Assembly (NCBI RefSeq): GCF_030272615.1
Contig: NC_081409.1
Span: 21,454,260 to 21,518,259 of the forward strand
Origin: Cryptomeria japonica
Taxonomy: Eukaryota > Streptophyta > Pinopsida > Cupressales > Cupressaceae
DNA length: 64,000 nucleotides
Direction of reading: 5' to 3'
Shown in pieces: positions 11,951 through 23,294 of the stretch. Both the position numbers and the translations under genes were made by a program. The notes beneath the pieces are model-generated. The model saw only the letters and a program-made list of their open reading frames with translations, made no database searches and had not been told where the DNA came from. Position 1 is the first letter of the stretch, and the number at the start of each line of letters is the position of its first letter.

Positions 11951-12702
11951 GTTATTATATCCCTTCATCCCTTATGTAAGGTCATAAAAGGCACACATCC
12001 TTGATAACCTTCCATCCTTCCAAACGACCTCCATTTTATTCCTATCCATCCATACATTCCTTTTTCCCTCCAAGCAATTTGGATGCCAAGCATAAAAGTC
12101 ATAAGTCCAAATTTACACATGTATTCAAGGATCAACATGTCTCGTCTAATCGACATGTCAAAACAAAGAAAAATTTTATCCAAAAAGAAAAAGAAGTATC
12201 CAAAAGGCCACAAAGTCCCATTAATCAAAAATAAAAGTTAAAGGCTATATGGGTTCCCAAATCCCTTGTGCAAGTAATGCAAACCAAGGAACCACACAAA
12301 AATGAAAAATCAAAAACCATGTTGATCCTTAAGCAACTCCTTGAAGCACAACGATCTAAACAAAAATTCAACTTGGCATCCAAAATTTCTATTCCTCTAT
12401 CCAAACCTTCCATTTCTATTCCTTCATCACCTCCATCCATTTTGGGTCCTTATGTCCCAAAATCCACAACCTTTCCTCCATCCAAATCTCAAAATTTGAG
12501 ATCCATTTTTCCTCCATCACTCCATTACCCCTCAAGGTGTACCAATGTTGGTATTTCCCACATTCCCATCCACACAAAACAAAGTTGTCTTCCACCCCCT
12601 CTATTATCCAACACCTATTTCCCATTCTTTCATCCATCCAATCCAATCTTTTGCATAAACCCTAGCCTTAGTCCCATATCATTATCTTGCCAACATCTTT
12701 GA
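11951..12702 (+). pseudogene. Continuation of the unknown element-A protein, Lys- and Pro/Ser-rich
   Basis: Two open stretches, 12001-12234 and 12268-12702, follow the previous region. The first ends with a basic part (KSHKSKFTHVFKDQHVSSNR). The second starts with KNEKSKTMLILKQLLEAQRSKQ and then becomes Pro/Ser-rich with repeated PPS and PSI words. Just before the second stretch, KAIWVPKSLVQ is readable. No enzyme motif is visible. The low complexity and shared style suggest the same original protein as 9852-11950. Confidence 0.35.
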
Positions 12703-14643
12703 GCATACTTTTAATAGTTATGGTCCATTTTTTAAGGCTACTATCCAAACAAAAATATACTTGAGTCCTTCCATCCCCTATCATGTGTCCATTTTCTGCT
12801 AAAAGGTCAAAATATTAAAAAAGCAACAAAAAAGATGAAAAAGTGAAAAAAAGAAGAAAAATAATTCGTCCTCTGGTGAAAACCTAGCAAACAGGCATCT
12901 TGGGAAAATACCATGATGAAAACTTGGCAAATAGGTATCATGTGTAATCTATGAACTTCTTGCATACCGTACTTGGGGGCAGGTTTTATTATCCTATCAT
13001 TCTATCATATCATATTTCCCTTCATTATCATCTCACACCCCTATCATACCCTCCATTATCATATCGTTCTATCATATCATATTTCCCTTCGTTATCCTAT
13101 CGTACCCCTGTCATATCCTTCATTATCTTATCCTCCCTCTATGTTCATATCTCATATTTCACCTTTGATCTTGACAAGGCTGAGGATCTTCATGAATGTC
13201 ATGCATCCTATACGTGCAACTTTCAGTCTATCATAGCTTTTGGTCCTTATCCTTTGGCTTATTAAACCTTTCATCCTTATTATTTGGCTTATTGCAACAT
13301 TCTATCACTATCCATTAGCCTATCACAAGCTTCAGTCCATATCCCTTATCCATTTTTGATCTTGCTTACCATATCCATATCTTGTCCTTGTCCATACACT
13401 CTTTTTCGTCTCTTGATTTTGATATGACATAAGGATATAAAAAGTAAAACATGATTTCAAAAACCTCTTGACATGTCCCTTATGCCATGCCATTGCTTTA
13501 CACTGTCATATCCAGTCTCTTATCCCATTGCATGATAGCCCTTGGAAATTGAATCTACTTTGTCTCCATAATAAATAGTCTCCATCTCCCCTCTATCCAC
13601 CAAAATTTCAGCAAACCTAATTATCCATCTATCATATTCCTTGCCTTTCTAGACACTGGGGGAAAATTAATGCTAAAAGTTCTGAAACAATCCCTAAAAA
13701 TCAAATAAAGTCCTAATTTTTTTTTTGAAAAATGTCCTGAAAAAATCTTTAAAAATTGAAAAAATGTCCTGGAATAACACAAAAACATTGTAAAATGTCT
13801 CGAAAAAAGTACAAAAATTCAAAAACTTAAAAAACCCCTAAAAATTGGAAAACATCGAAAAATCCATAAACAATCATTTTTATTCCATTAATAAATTGTC
13901 CCTATTGTACGTGGACAGACATTTGAGCAGACGTCAACCAGAAAACATGATAAACATTACGCTTAACAAATCACACATTAACAAATGAACTTTTCAATCA
14001 ACTAAGTATTCAAACTGGTCAACTTGTCTTATCAATCAATCAACATCAATATCATTTGTCCTTGTCAACATTATCATGGGTCTTATACGGGGTGTAGTAT
14101 ACTCGAAACCAGACTGTGTCCTGTCTTAGCTGAGGTACTGCATTCCCTGAAACCAGACAACATGATCGTCCTATCATCAAAACACAACATTATCACTTTT
14201 GGCAAAAAGATCAAAATGGTTGTTTGACTTGTTTGAATTTGTGAACCTTATTTTTTACTGATTTATCTTGGATCATGTTCCTATGTTGCTTGATGATTTC
14301 ACTAAGTGATTTAGAGTGGCAGGATGGCTCATGATCTCTTGTTTTCCGTTTTCTATTTGCAGAGTGTTTCATAACATTCTAGGGCAAGTATTGTCTTAGG
14401 TTGTTTTTTACTCATCCCTTGTCTATAACATGTGTTTCTTATGCAAAGGGATTGCATTATCGCCCTGGCCTTCATTGCCATGGTGCACCGCATCCATTTT
14501 GCCATATCAAATAAAAGGTTCTCACCTACTATTTGCATTTGTGAAAGCAAGATTTCATCACATCAATTAGTATTCTTCATTTTTTACTAACTAATTTTCT
14601 CTTTTTCCATTTTTATCTTTCATCTAACATTCTTCTCTTTCTT
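12703..14643 (+). other. Post-coding region of element A, no gene seen
   Basis: An A-rich stretch (12815-12860) leads into CTGGTGAAAACCTAGCAAACAGG (12874-12896). Element C has nearly the same words after its integrase (60772-60796). A duplicated segment of about 67 bp with TCTATCATATCATATTTCCC starts at 13001 and 13068. A-rich text follows (13680-13880), then GAAACCAGAC words near 14105 and 14150. No open frame is convincing. Confidence 0.5.
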
Positions 14644-14686
14644 TTGAGAGATCATTAATTTCTTTCATGCATAAACAATCTCTCAA
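14644..14686 (+). other. Hairpin upstream of the PPT, element A
   Basis: Arms TTGAGAGAT (14644-14652) and ATCTCTCAA (14678-14686) are perfectly complementary around a 25-base loop. Element B has the same hairpin at the same place before its PPT (27179-27226), with one pair changed from C-G to T-A. Confidence 0.6.
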
Positions 14687-14769
14687 AGGGGCATCCCACC
14701 TTCGTCTCTTGATCTAGTGGGGCATGATTTTTCAAATTTTTCTTTGAAACAACACTCAAAATCGCATTG

Positions 14770-14787
14770 TCTCAAAGAGGGGCAAAA
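14770..14787 (+). promoter_or_regulatory. Polypurine tract of element A
   Basis: TCTCAAAGAGGGGCAAAA lies directly before the TGTAG start of the 3' LTR. Element B has TCTCAAAGAGGGGTAAA at the matching place. Confidence 0.8.
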
Positions 14788-15917
14788 TGTAGACACCAAA
14801 AAATGGTCAACACCTATGTTTCCTATTTTTAACATATCATGTGCATAGTCTTTAATTAAACCCCCTTTTACTAACAATTCTTCTAAGTCCTAAATAAAAT
14901 AATTTATTTATTTGTCTCCTTTGTCCATTAATTAAATAAATTCATTTTATTTAATTAACTAACTCATAAATATGAGCAATAAATTAATAAATCATATTTA
15001 TCCTCCTCCAAAATAAAGATAATTAATATATTTTATTTATTAATTAACTTTATTTTCTTTTTGTGAGGAGATAATTAATAAATCTTATTTATTAATTATC
15101 TCCATTTATCCTCTCATGTAAGGATATTCTTTTAAAAAAATAAATTATTCTTCTGTTTCATCCTTTTATATGGAGATATTTAATAATTTTTAATTATTAA
15201 ATCTTCTCATAAAATCCTCCTAATTTTCGAATTTGGAAACTAATATCTTTCCTTTATTTTCAAAAATCAATCTTTTTGGCAATATCTCATTTATTTTAAT
15301 TTTAATTTCAAAAATGAGGCATGCATCTTCAAAAATCTGTTTTTTGTGAGAGGATATTCTATTTATCTTTTCGAATGAAGATATTTAATAATTTTTAATT
15401 ATTAAAATCTTTCTGATATTTTCAACTTGCTAATTTGGTATTTATGAGAAGACAATTAAAGATTTTATTATTTATTCTCATAATATCTTCCCTTTTGCTT
15501 TCTTCTATGTTCATCCTTCTTCGAATGGAAACTCTGTTGTGCACTCAATCAGGTTCGTCCATCTAACCAAAAATCTTTTCAATCCTAGCCATCCAATCAA
15601 TCTCAATTTTTCTATAAATTGAGCTCTCATTGCTCATTTTCAACAACCACATCTCAAGTATCCTCACGCTAGAGATTTTTCTATCATCTTGCTTCTATCA
15701 CACTTGCATTTTGTAGGTGAGATCCACAATACATTTGGAGGACAAAGAGAAACAATGGAGGTCAAGGAAGGAGATTTTTACATGTGGTTTGCGCTTTTGT
15801 TTTGAAATCTTGTCTTTCCTTCTTTCATTGAATGTATTAGGATTAATTTCTTAGCTTGTTATGTTTTGTGGTTGCATAACTTAGGCTTTGATATGTTATT
15901 CCAAATTCCTAGTTACA
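14788..15917 (+). repeat. 3' LTR of element A
   Basis: It begins TGTAGACACC right after the PPT and ends TTACA at the point where 301-349 also ends. It is AT-rich, with many TTAATTAAT-type words. A TATA-like box TATAAATT followed by GAGCTCTCATTGCTC lies at 15613-15620. The LTRs of B and C have TATAAATA plus GAGCTC at the same place, so this is the promoter. Length 1130 bp. Confidence 0.8.
15613..15620 (+). promoter_or_regulatory. TATA box in the LTR of element A
   Basis: TATAAATT followed at once by GAGCTCTCAT. The combination is conserved in the LTRs of elements B (26139-26146 and 37735-37742, minus strand) and C (49622-49629). Confidence 0.65.
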
Positions 15918-16254
15918 AGAGGAACTACACACAACTATGTGATGGATCATGTCCTTTACCAATAAAAAACTTACTTTCCCAAGGAGCTAAACCAATAACA
16001 ACCCCACCACTTCCTTCTCTTTGAAATGCATAAAAGAAGGTAGCCTTTTTCAATATATGGGATAGAGAAGAATTGAGTCGAGAACCATTCAATCTAACTT
16101 CTTGCATAAAAATAATATTTGGTTTCCATTTAACTATAGTTTCTTTAGCCTCATATTTACAAAGAGGGGGAGAGATCCCTCTCACACTCCATGAGAGAAT
16201 TTTATGCTCCAAGTTTAAGAAGATTTGAGAGGTTCTCTTCTTGTGGCAAAACAT
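15918..16254 (-). pseudogene. LINE endonuclease (APE type), N-terminal fragment
   Basis: The minus strand reads KILSWSVRGISPPLCKYEAKETIVKWKPNIIFMQEVRLNG in pieces. This is the start of the APE-like endonuclease of plant LINEs: LSWNVRG is here LSWSVRG, and QEVRL holds the catalytic Glu. It continues to SGGVVIGLAPWESKFFIGKGHDP. The text stops exactly at the LTR edge of element A, so A inserted into this LINE and the rest lies beyond A, outside the window. This enzyme nicks target DNA for LINE insertion. Confidence 0.75.
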
Positions 16255-17640
16255 CGAACCAATTAGAAATTACAATAGATTGCTTATGATATTTAAAATG
16301 TTTTGTTAAAATAGGGGACCTTGATCTATATCTCATAGTGGAAGGGGATGCTCCATAAAAATCTAATGGATACTCATAGCTATGTCTCATGTGAGAGATG
16401 GAGAAACATAATCATTACTTCTTGCAACATGAGGTGGTGATGAATGGTTCTGAGGAGAATTGTGAATATTTGGAGATTCAAAAGACCCCAAAGGTTCCTT
16501 TCTTTTTCTAACCATTCTCCAACCATCAATCATTATGACATCTCTATAAGAGGGAGATTTATCGGTATTATTCTTATTCCCTTCCATAATTTCTTGTTTC
16601 ATTTTAGGTGTTCCTATGGGCATTTTAAAGAATACTTTTACACATGTTGAGGACTAGGAGCAATGATCACTTGAATAGAAGAATATTTTTTTTCCTTATC
16701 GAATAGTCTCTAATCAGGTGACCTTCTTGGTGAAAAAAAATATGTATTGGGCTTGTTAAAATACACTAGTGGTTGAATAAATTCAAATCCTGGGCCTATT
16801 TACTTAATATTATCTGGTAATTGCTTAGTCAAGTCCATATCTAGACATACTCTAGGGTGCACTCTAAGACTGGCGAATTCGGTAGTGTTGTTTTTACACC
16901 ACAAAAATCTGCCAAGATGGGATATAATATCTCTTAAGAATGGTCTAAAGGAAATATTAAGGAAGGGAAATTTAATCCACATTGGGTATTTAGATTTGGA
17001 AGGGCCTTATGGGTAAAAATCTAATGTCCAAGACTGAAGATAGGAAATTTATCCACAAATGACCCAGGTACCATATTGAAGCACAACCGAGGTATGGTTT
17101 GTAGAAAAAAAAAGTACAATAGACATACCACTTTCCCAAACCCCTCATAGATTTAATGATCCAACCCTTACTTTTTGACTTTGCTTTGGCCCATTTATAA
17201 AATTTGGTTTCAGATGGAATTCCTCTTAGGACAAAAAATTACAAATCTATTTGATATTGAGAAATACAATCAACTACACCATTGGGAAGTGTAAACTCTA
17301 CATTTTCACCTGAATCGTTTTCCACTTTGTCCATCATTTCTTCAACATTCTCTTCAACCCTTTTTGACTCATTGAATTTTGCAGCTTTGTCTTCACATAG
17401 TGTCCCTTTCATTGAAGTCACAACCTCATTACTAACACCTACCACATTCTGTCTTTCTTCCCCAACCTTCGTCTCTCCTCCTCCCTTATGCACCTCTTCC
17501 TTAAGTTTCATTGTAAAAATTTAGTAATAGCCAAAATAAGACAAACAACTATTTTTACTTGTCCACTCCAAAAATTAGGGCAATGGCGAAGAGAAATGTT
17601 GAGAAATAAACAAGTTCAATACCAAAGATTTTGAAGATCA
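16255..17640 (-). pseudogene. LINE ORF1 (gag-like), degenerate
   Basis: It lies upstream of the endonuclease on the same strand. A possible start is the ATG at 17511, followed by an acidic 90-residue stretch. The nucleic-acid-binding part is readable in several frames: GIPSETKFYKWAKAKSKSKGWI near 17130-17220, LWIKFPFLN-type text and VHPRVCLDMDLTKQLPDNI at 16800-16982, and a decayed zinc knuckle (HQEGHLIRDY) near 16690-16740. A Ser/Pro-rich tail is at 16387-16623. This is the usual order for plant LINE ORF1 (DUF4283-like). Many frameshifts and stops are present. Confidence 0.65.
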
Positions 17641-18756
17641 ATCTCTCCAATAAACTAATCAAAGGATGAGATTCAAGGCTTGGATAGCAACAACATGAAA
17701 ATCTGAAACTCATATTCAAATATGAAAATTAAGTTTCCTTAATTGTGTACAACTCATGATTAGATCCTTCTTTATGATGTCAAAAATTGGCCTGTTAACC
17801 ATGCTTAATAAACCTATCTTATGTGAACTTATAACAACAATAAATAATGATTAACATTAGTATATGATAACAACAATAAGGTATAAATAGACAACATAAC
17901 ACAGGAGTTACATGGAGAAACCCTTACAGGAAAAAAACTCCACCAAGAAGAGAGGACAAACTTGTATTCATGGGGGCTTCACTGGCCAAGCATTCTTATA
18001 TCACGTGTGTTCATATTGGGGGGTTTAATATCCCAAAAATTAATTTTTTTTGCTTATCTAGTGAAAATTGGGGGGTTTTTAATTCGGGTTGTGTATTGGG
18101 AGGAGGTGACAAAAAGGAGTTTAGGGAAATATTTTTTTAAAATAGGGGAATTGTTTAGTATTCCATGAACGTACGCACGCAAAATAACCCAAGTTCACTA
18201 AGTGAAGCCCCTGTGCTTGTATTAACAACAATAAAAGTGATTGCACAATACAATCACATCTATTCTCCTCTTTGCCTCCACCATAGTAGGACCTATGACC
18301 ATGTGAACAACCTCCTTATTCTCTCATCCCTCCTTCATTCCTACAGAGAAAACTACATTCAATTATTTCTCATTTTGTTACAAATAAATTTTACACCCAA
18401 ATACAAAATTTATAGAATAGAAAAAACTCTAAAACCACCAAAAAAGGTTCCCATAGAATACTCTTCATTACTCATGACCACAACCCTTGGAATGCCTCCA
18501 CAAAACTTGAAAAGACATTAATTTAGCTTCCAAAGCCCTCACTCCAACATAGACACCTATACTTGCAGGATAAACATTACATTAAATGTAATAAATGACC
18601 GAAAACCAAGAGAGACCTATTACCTCTTCCATGCTCCCATTTGGAGAAGCCCATAGGTCACTCTTTTTCCACTTTCTTAAGTTATTAAATATCTTATTCT
18701 ACACATCCATAAGTGGGGAAAACAATATTAAATATTATGTTCACAACCCACTTTTA
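17641..18756. other. Unassigned stretch with copia-LTR-like words
   Basis: No gene recognised. At 17886-17940 the sequence TATAAATAG is followed by TACATGGAGAAACCC and GGAAAAAAACTCC. These resemble the ACGTGGAAAACCC...GGGAAAAACCAC motif of the copia LTRs in this window. A decayed LTR fragment is possible, but I could not fix its ends. Confidence 0.3.
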
Positions 18757-18760
18757 CCAC

Positions 18761-18890
18761 TTCTAGTGTAACCCATCACCCCTTATGATGTACTAGTTTA
18801 TCGCTTCTAGTGTAACCCATCACCCCTTATGATGTACTAGTTTATTGCTTCTAGTGTAACCCATCACCCCTTATGATGTACTACAAACAA
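18761..18890 (+). repeat. 44-bp tandem repeat, 3 units
   Basis: TTCTAGTGTAACCCATCACC starts units at 18761, 18805 and 18849. The three units are almost identical (ATCG against ATTG at the joint), so the expansion is recent. Confidence 0.95.
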
Positions 18891-19077
18891 CTGTTAGAAT
18901 TAAATATTACAAATTATTTTCCCAATACATCCTAACTGCTTTAAGACACTTTCCAAGGATGTTGGAACCATGTCATAGGATTCACAAGTATATGAGACCT
19001 TAATCCTAATAAAAAATACTTGTTCATACGAGGGTTTAATGTGATTCATAGCTTTATTTTATTTTATTTTATTTTAA

Positions 19078-20420
19078 AGAGATATTTGACATGGTGCCTA
19101 GAAGAAAAATCTAGCACAAAATAGAAGAGTTGGGATTACCCAAAATATATACGGCATAAATTCATAGGCTTTATGAGCGAGTTCAAGTCAAAATTGAAAT
19201 GGCCTATTAAAGTGTTTTAGGAGTGACATCAAAGTCAACATGGGTTTTCATTGTCTCCCACTTTGTTTGGGTTATATATAGACAAGTCAATGGAGTGGAT
19301 GAAAAATTATTATGGTGGGGGTGTATGTCTAGTCACTTTTGTGACAAAGTTAATGCTATATGTTAATGATCTCATCATATTGTTTAAAATAGTATATTGC
19401 TTGCAAAAACACCTAAGAACCCTAGAGCTATTTTATTAAGGGGTGGTAATGTAAGTGAACAATGGAGAAACCTAGGTCATGATCTTTACATTGAGAAGAT
19501 GAAAATAAAGTGAATTAATCTCCTTGAAGGTGGTAAACAAATACAATTGCATGGGCCTTGATTTACATAACAACCTTAGTTGGAAGGAATATAGAAAAAT
19601 GATACACTTGGGAGATGAATTTTTACAATATTCAAAACATATGTAGATGGATAAAGATACATGATTGTAAATTAAGAAATATATTATTTGGATTTCTTAT
19701 TACACTAATGGTGTTGTATGAGTGTGGAGCTTGGGGTGGCAACACATCAATTTTAATATATAGAAATATATAAAGATTACAGTTGACTTGATATTTAGTC
19801 ACAAGTGGTTTGAGAATTAAAGCCATGGTTCTATAGAAGATCATCTTAATTGAAGCTATATCCTTCCTTGTTGAAGAAACTATAATGAGCTTGCTATTAA
19901 GATATTTGAAGAGAATAGGGAACATGGAAGTTCAATGCTAGCCCAAGATTTTAGTAGAGGATAAGTTAAATAGAGAAAAAAAAATGGAGGAAATAAAATA
20001 TCAATGGACGAATAAATAGGGAATTAATATGCAAGAATACCCAAATGTAAATGTAGAAATCAAAAGGTATGCAAGAGAGAAAGTTAAGACACGAGGTGAG
20101 CAAAACAACTTAGGTGAAAAATAAGATATTATGTCAAATAATTGAATCCCACTTGTGACCATTAGATAAAAACACTATATAGACATGGATATAAACTAGA
20201 ACAATAAAATTTTAATAGCACAATTAAGAACTATCTTTTGGCATTTTATATATGAAATAAGGAGGTGGAAAATACCTAAAGAGGAGTGAGACAATAGGGT
20301 TTATCATCTCTACACATTAGGATTGGTGGAAACAAAATGGTATTACATCATGGAGTGTTTTAAATATGAGGAAATTTGTGACAATTATGCCAATAATCTA
20401 AAATATGAATCTCTAATTAC
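19078..20420 (+). pseudogene. LINE reverse transcriptase, degenerate
   Basis: RT landmarks are readable on the plus strand. FDMVPRRKI and HKIEELGLPKIY with RLYERVQVKIE lie at 19085-19200, then LSPTLFGLYIDKSMEWM at 19251-19310. The catalytic box is YVNDLII near 19358-19378, where LINEs normally have YADD, so one catalytic Asp is Asn. The C-terminal part follows as VLYECGAWGGNTS-like text near 19710-19745 and SLLLRYLKRI-like text near 19890-19920. A TTTTA repeat (about 19048-19075) sits just before it. Frameshifts and stops are frequent. The solo LTR at 20608 interrupts its 3' end. Confidence 0.7.
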
Positions 20421-20607
20421 TTTGTTTGAGGAGGAATGAATTGTGAAGATAGAAAATTACTTGATCAAAATCCTCATCATAAGAACAACGATCAACAAAT
20501 AACAATAAAAAATCAAAAGTAAGGGTTAAGTTTTGTTGGTTGGTTCTTTTGGGGGATATTGTATTCTTCTCAATATTGGGCTTAATGTACTGCTCAGACT
20601 CATGTAC

Positions 20608-21977
20608 TATAGGCAAGAATGCAACAAACTAAGAGGGGGGGGGGGGGGGGGGGGGTGAATCAGTTTGCACAAAATATTTACTTAACTTAAACACAAACTC
20701 GGATCTGATTATTAGAAATGAAAGCACAAACCATCACCACATCAATAACACACATAACACCAAGATTTTTGACATGGAAAACTCAGTTAAGGGAAAAACC
20801 ATGGTGGGAACCTACCCACAATGAGATAATACCATATTAGGAGTAAGTGAAATATTACAATGGGGAATGCACATGCATTCAGGCACACTACCTAGAGCTC
20901 ACTGCTGAAATACAAGAAGGGCTACAACCTTGAGGAAGGTTGACTACCTTACAAGATTCAGACAACAATCTAGATTACATGAACTAATGAAATAACATCT
21001 CCCAATTCCAGGTTTCAGTTCTGGTTAAGCACATATACTCAAACTCTGCACTTTCACACTTCTACACACTCTTTCCACTTCTTTGCTTTTCTCCTCTACT
21101 TCTGAAAGATCAAGACAATATTTGCACATGTAGATATATCTCTCAAATGAATATTACATGTATTTATACATTTCATCAACCTATATTTCAAGGTCGACTA
21201 AATCCTTAATACAAATCACAAAATAATAACCTCACACGCTACAACAACACATGCAGACCAAAACAATGTTAGCTAAGACATGGTTTGGACCCAAATCACC
21301 ATCACAAACATGAAACACCTCCAAGAATTATGCCTCGATCATCTGCAACACGCTACAATAACCATAAATGTCACATAACACGAAGAACACCACCAAATCA
21401 AGAAAATAATCAATATCGCACACAAAGATCAATGCAGACCAACAATATGAATAGAACATGATCTAGAAACATCCACAAGCAACATGAATCACCACGGAAA
21501 CAACCGTAGTATCACCACTTACTAGAATCTTTATCATCATTATACCGAACCTCAAGAACATCGACTCAATTGACTGAAAAACTGAAAGATTCTTTTGCAG
21601 ACTTCCAAATCATGAACCAACTAAATTGAGGACACACCTGAACATCCCAAACACTCAGCCAAATCCACAAACCAAGATATAGTGATTCCAGAGAAATGCG
21701 GAGCACAAACTAGAATACCGAAAAACTTGAACAACTGAATAACAACCATAATATTGGATCACACAACTTGATCAAAACATCATGCAGACCACTAAAACTT
21801 CTTCTGAATCAACTAGAGATACTTATCTCAAAACCCATTAAACCGCAACAACTCATTTGCAACACACTGACCAAACCAACTCATTTAATCTAACTGCAAC
21901 ATTGGAATACATAGAAGAATATGTTGAAATCAATGACAAAAACACCATTCAAGTAAAATTCTCAACAATATCCAACA
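20608..21977 (-). repeat. Solo copia LTR
   Basis: A single LTR with perfect five-base flanks TGTAC (20603-20607 and 21978-21982). It shows the marks of the other copia LTRs here: a run of 21 G (20635-20655) followed by TGAATCA, the motif CATGGAAAACTC...GGGAAAAACCATG near 20775-20805, and the end ATCCAACA. The first bases are TATAGG, so the terminal TG has decayed. No interior or second LTR adjoins it. This fits LTR-LTR recombination that removed the rest. Confidence 0.82.
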
Positions 21978-21982
21978 TGTAC

Positions 21983-22299
21983 ATGATTGTTATTTATTTC
22001 ATTTCATTTATGAGTAATATTTATATATAAATAATATTGAATGGTTGTGATTGATTATGCAAGAACAATGGGAGCTCTATTGAGGCTCAAACATTTATGA
22101 TTAGTGGTTATATATATTTACAAAATATATTTTTTACTTTGTCTAGATGATATCATGTTTGGATTGTATTCTTCTTGAAAGAATATTTTGTTGGTGGGTC
22201 AAGTTTTTCTTGGGTTTCTGTTAGATTCCAAATTGATGTCACTGAAAAAAATTAAAGGGATTTTGTAGAAGTTAATCATGCAAATGACATCCTCAAACA
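21983..22299. other. No gene seen
   Basis: AT-rich sequence between the solo LTR and a LINE fragment. It may hold the 3' end of the LINE interrupted by the solo LTR, but I see no diagnostic motif. Confidence 0.4.
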
Positions 22300-22740
22300 T
22301 GCATTTTGGTAATGTGTAAATATTCTTGTTGATTTTATTTTTAGATCTAGGATTTTATTATTTTTGAGCGACAAGTACTTAGGGTCATACTTTGGATTGA
22401 GTTTCTTAATTTATCCTTGCCTTGTTGGCCTATTCTAAGATGTATTACAACCTCTTTAGATAACATAATATGTGTTCAACTAAATAAATTTTCTTTGACT
22501 TGTCCTCAAACACATTTCTATGTTGAGGTCAACTTTTCAAATGATCTAAAAGATTCTACTAGTGTTCAAATTGGTGAATTGTGCGATACCTATAGAAGTT
22601 TGTATATCAATATTTCAAACACTTTATGTCAATCTTCTAGTGACAAATTCAAATATTATCTTTTAGTTACACTAGGAAAAAAGCCTACATTTAAGATTTT
22701 TAATTATCTACCTCCTAAAAAAAGTGATGAAGGCTAGACT
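22300..22740 (+). pseudogene. LINE ORF1 fragment with decayed zinc knuckle
   Basis: The open stretch 22417-22737 (106 residues) reads PCWPILRCITTSLDNIICVQLNKFSLTCPQ in pieces, then HFYVEVNFSNDLKD and NTLCQSSSDKFKYYLLVTLGKK. In plant LINE ORF1 proteins the same order is valine/lysine-rich DUF4283 text, then a CCHC knuckle. Here most knuckle ligands are lost (only one Cys remains in the expected block). Upstream text from about 22310 (SDKYLGSYFGLSFL) extends it. Its neighbour to the right, 22741-23294, is continuous with it in style but has no recognisable motif. Confidence 0.5.
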
Positions 22741-23294
22741 ATCATGGGAAGTCACAAAACAAAAATGTGGGTCCACGTGTGAAAGCATATTGTCAATGTA
22801 AAGAAGAAAAAGGTTATTATTTCAAAACCATTTAGGGAATCCTCCAAGGAGGTCAAGAAACTTCTTTGTATCAAAATTCCTCTTAGAACAATTATTTTGT
22901 CTTAGAAAAAAAGTATTTTCTTTCATATTCTTCTATTACTTCTTGAGATAATAACAAGCACTCATAGCTCAACCTTTCTTCTACATTGCCAATTATTTTC
23001 ATTGTTAGTGGAATTATTTCTAAATACTATCCTTTCAACCACTTTATAATCAAATTTTGCATTGAGTGGTAGTGTGCCAATCCCAATCTATAGAAAACTT
23101 ATTTTTTTATCAACGTGGCATTGTTGACTCATAAGCCTTCCCTTCCACATATCCAACATGTTTGGAATTTGGAGCCATGATGATTGGATTGTCTAGATAT
23201 AGTTGTGAAACGATGTTAACAAGTGTACTTCCCACTTTTCACACATCTATGTGTTCCAACTAGCATTTCTCCTCTATTTTCCATATGAGGTAAC

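Larger units (their letters stand above)
1..15917 (+). mobile_element. Ty3/gypsy element A, large derivative lacking recognisable pol
   Basis: Both LTR ends are visible. The stretch from TGGTTGCATAACTTAGG to the terminal TTACA occurs at 301-349 and again at 15869-15917. A primer-binding site follows the first copy and a polypurine tract precedes the 3' LTR. The interior (350-498 and 7375-14787) holds a leader, a 50-bp tandem repeat and a Gln/Pro/Ser-rich broken reading frame, but I see no reverse transcriptase, RNase H or integrase motif. Copia element 1 is inserted at 499-7374. The 5' part of the left LTR lies outside the window. The primer-binding site and pre-PPT hairpin match element B, and the post-coding segment near 12880 matches element C near 60780. 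Confidence 0.75.

Noticed and set aside
12951-13265. Tyr/Ser/Ile-rich frames near 13000
   Set aside because: They arise from a duplicated TATCAT/TTTCCC-rich non-coding segment; no conservation with the matching region of element C.
22417-22737. 106-codon frame as a host gene
   Set aside because: Its text fits a decayed LINE ORF1 with zinc knuckle, and it lies among other LINE remains.
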